From Candidatus Falkowiibacteriota bacterium (GTDB taxonomy: Bacteria; Patescibacteriota; Patescibacteriia; Patescibacteriales; JALSMD01), in NCBI GenBank assembly GCA_026987855.1, contig JALSMD010000136.1, forward strand, positions 1 to 5,824: 5,824 bases of DNA, given 5' to 3'. Positions 5,451-5,824 of the stretch are shown in pieces. The notes under the pieces were generated by a model. It did not search any database, was not told the origin of the DNA, and saw only the letters and a program-made list of their open reading frames with translations. Position numbers and translations under genes: made by a program. Within the stretch, counting starts at the first letter, position 1. The number at the start of each line of letters is the position of its first letter.

Positions 5451-5501
5451 ACTTTAATCTAATTTTAATTAATTTAATATTATAATAATTAAGATATTCA
5501 T

Positions 5502-5819
5502 ATGATAATAGATCCAATTGCAGACATGTTAACAAGAATTAGAAATGCTCTTGCTGTTCGCAAGCATGATGTTGTTTTGCCTATGAGTAAAATAAAATAT
5601 GAAATTGCTAAAATTTTAGAAAAAGAAGGTTGGGTTTATAAAGTTGAAGTAATTAAAAACAAAAGCAAAAAAGGATCTAATTTTGACGAATTAAGAATTA
5701 TTTTAAAATATAAGAAAAGTGGCAAACCAGCAATCACTTGCTTAAAGAGAGTAAGTAAACCAGGATTAAGAGTGTATGTTACTAAGGACAATTTGCCAAG
5801 GGTGTTAAATAATTCTTAA
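5502..5819 (+). CDS. rpsH: 30S ribosomal protein S8 (uS8), apparently truncated at the C-terminus
   Basis: uS8 binds the central domain of 16S rRNA (helix 21) early in 30S assembly, and in E. coli also represses the spc operon. The N-terminal domain is intact: 'MIIDPIADMLTRIRNALAVR' (1-20), 'LPMSKIKYEIAKILEKEGW' (26-44) and 'FDELRIILKY' (61-70). The C-terminal domain begins with 'ITCLKRVSKPGLRVYVTKDN' (78-97) and 'LPRVLNNS', then a TAA stop ends the protein at 105 residues. E. coli S8 is 130 residues and continues at this point with a G-hydrophobic-A segment and the S-T-S-K-G-V-M-T motif, which contacts RNA. About 25-30 residues are missing. Five bases remain in the window, so a frameshift, a point error or a real nonsense mutation cannot be told apart. 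An assembly error at a contig end is plausible. Confidence 0.85.
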   Translation: MIIDPIADMLTRIRNALAVRKHDVVLPMSKIKYEIAKILEKEGWVYKVEVIKNKSKKGSNFDELRIILKYKKSGKPAITCLKRVSKPGLRVYVTKDNLPRVLNNS

Positions 5820-5824
5820 TTCGT

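Overview
The window is one uninterrupted, plus-strand run of thirteen ribosomal protein genes. It covers the end of an S10-type cluster and the start of a spc-type cluster: rplW (5'-truncated), rplB, rpsS, rplV, rpsC, rplP, rpmC, rpsQ, then rplN, rplX, rplE, rpsN and rpsH. The order is the canonical bacterial one with no inserted gene, tRNA, mobile element or CRISPR array. No gap between genes exceeds 53 bases, and the minus strand carries no credible gene.

The DNA is strongly A+T-rich, with an adenine-heavy coding strand and many AAA lysine codons. The protein variants suggest a Candidate Phyla Radiation (Patescibacteria) bacterium, probably near Parcubacteria. These variants are a lysine-rich N-terminal extension on L23, a charged C-terminal tail of about 85 residues on L22, an N-terminal extension on S17, a four-cysteine L24, a zinc-type S14, and a 'GLRYPKTPWGKPALGVKTR' segment in L2. 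This placement is from memory of family features and was not tested by a tree. TAA, TAG and TGA all end genes, and tryptophan is TGG, so the standard bacterial code fits. That argues against the UGA-recoding Gracilibacteria/Absconditabacteria and against Mycoplasma.

All genes supply parts of one machine. uL23, uL22, uL29 and uL24 ring the peptide exit of the 50S subunit. uL2 and uL16 support the peptidyl-transferase centre, uL5 lies at the central protuberance with 5S rRNA, and uL14 lies at the subunit interface. S19, S3 and S14 build the 30S head, and S17 and S8 its body. No promoter or terminator can be supported inside the window, so the genes are probably on one transcript that begins upstream and continues downstream.

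No new biological system is visible. The points that deserve a second look are: (1) the last gene, rpsH, stops about 25-30 residues early, just before its most conserved segment and only five bases from the window end; (2) none of the twelve visible starts has a Shine-Dalgarno sequence, and all twelve have T immediately before the ATG, with short near-identical start contexts shared between genes; (3) L22 and L23 carry long charged tails on proteins that both sit at the exit tunnel; (4) uL16 has proline where the E. coli protein has the hydroxylated Arg81.
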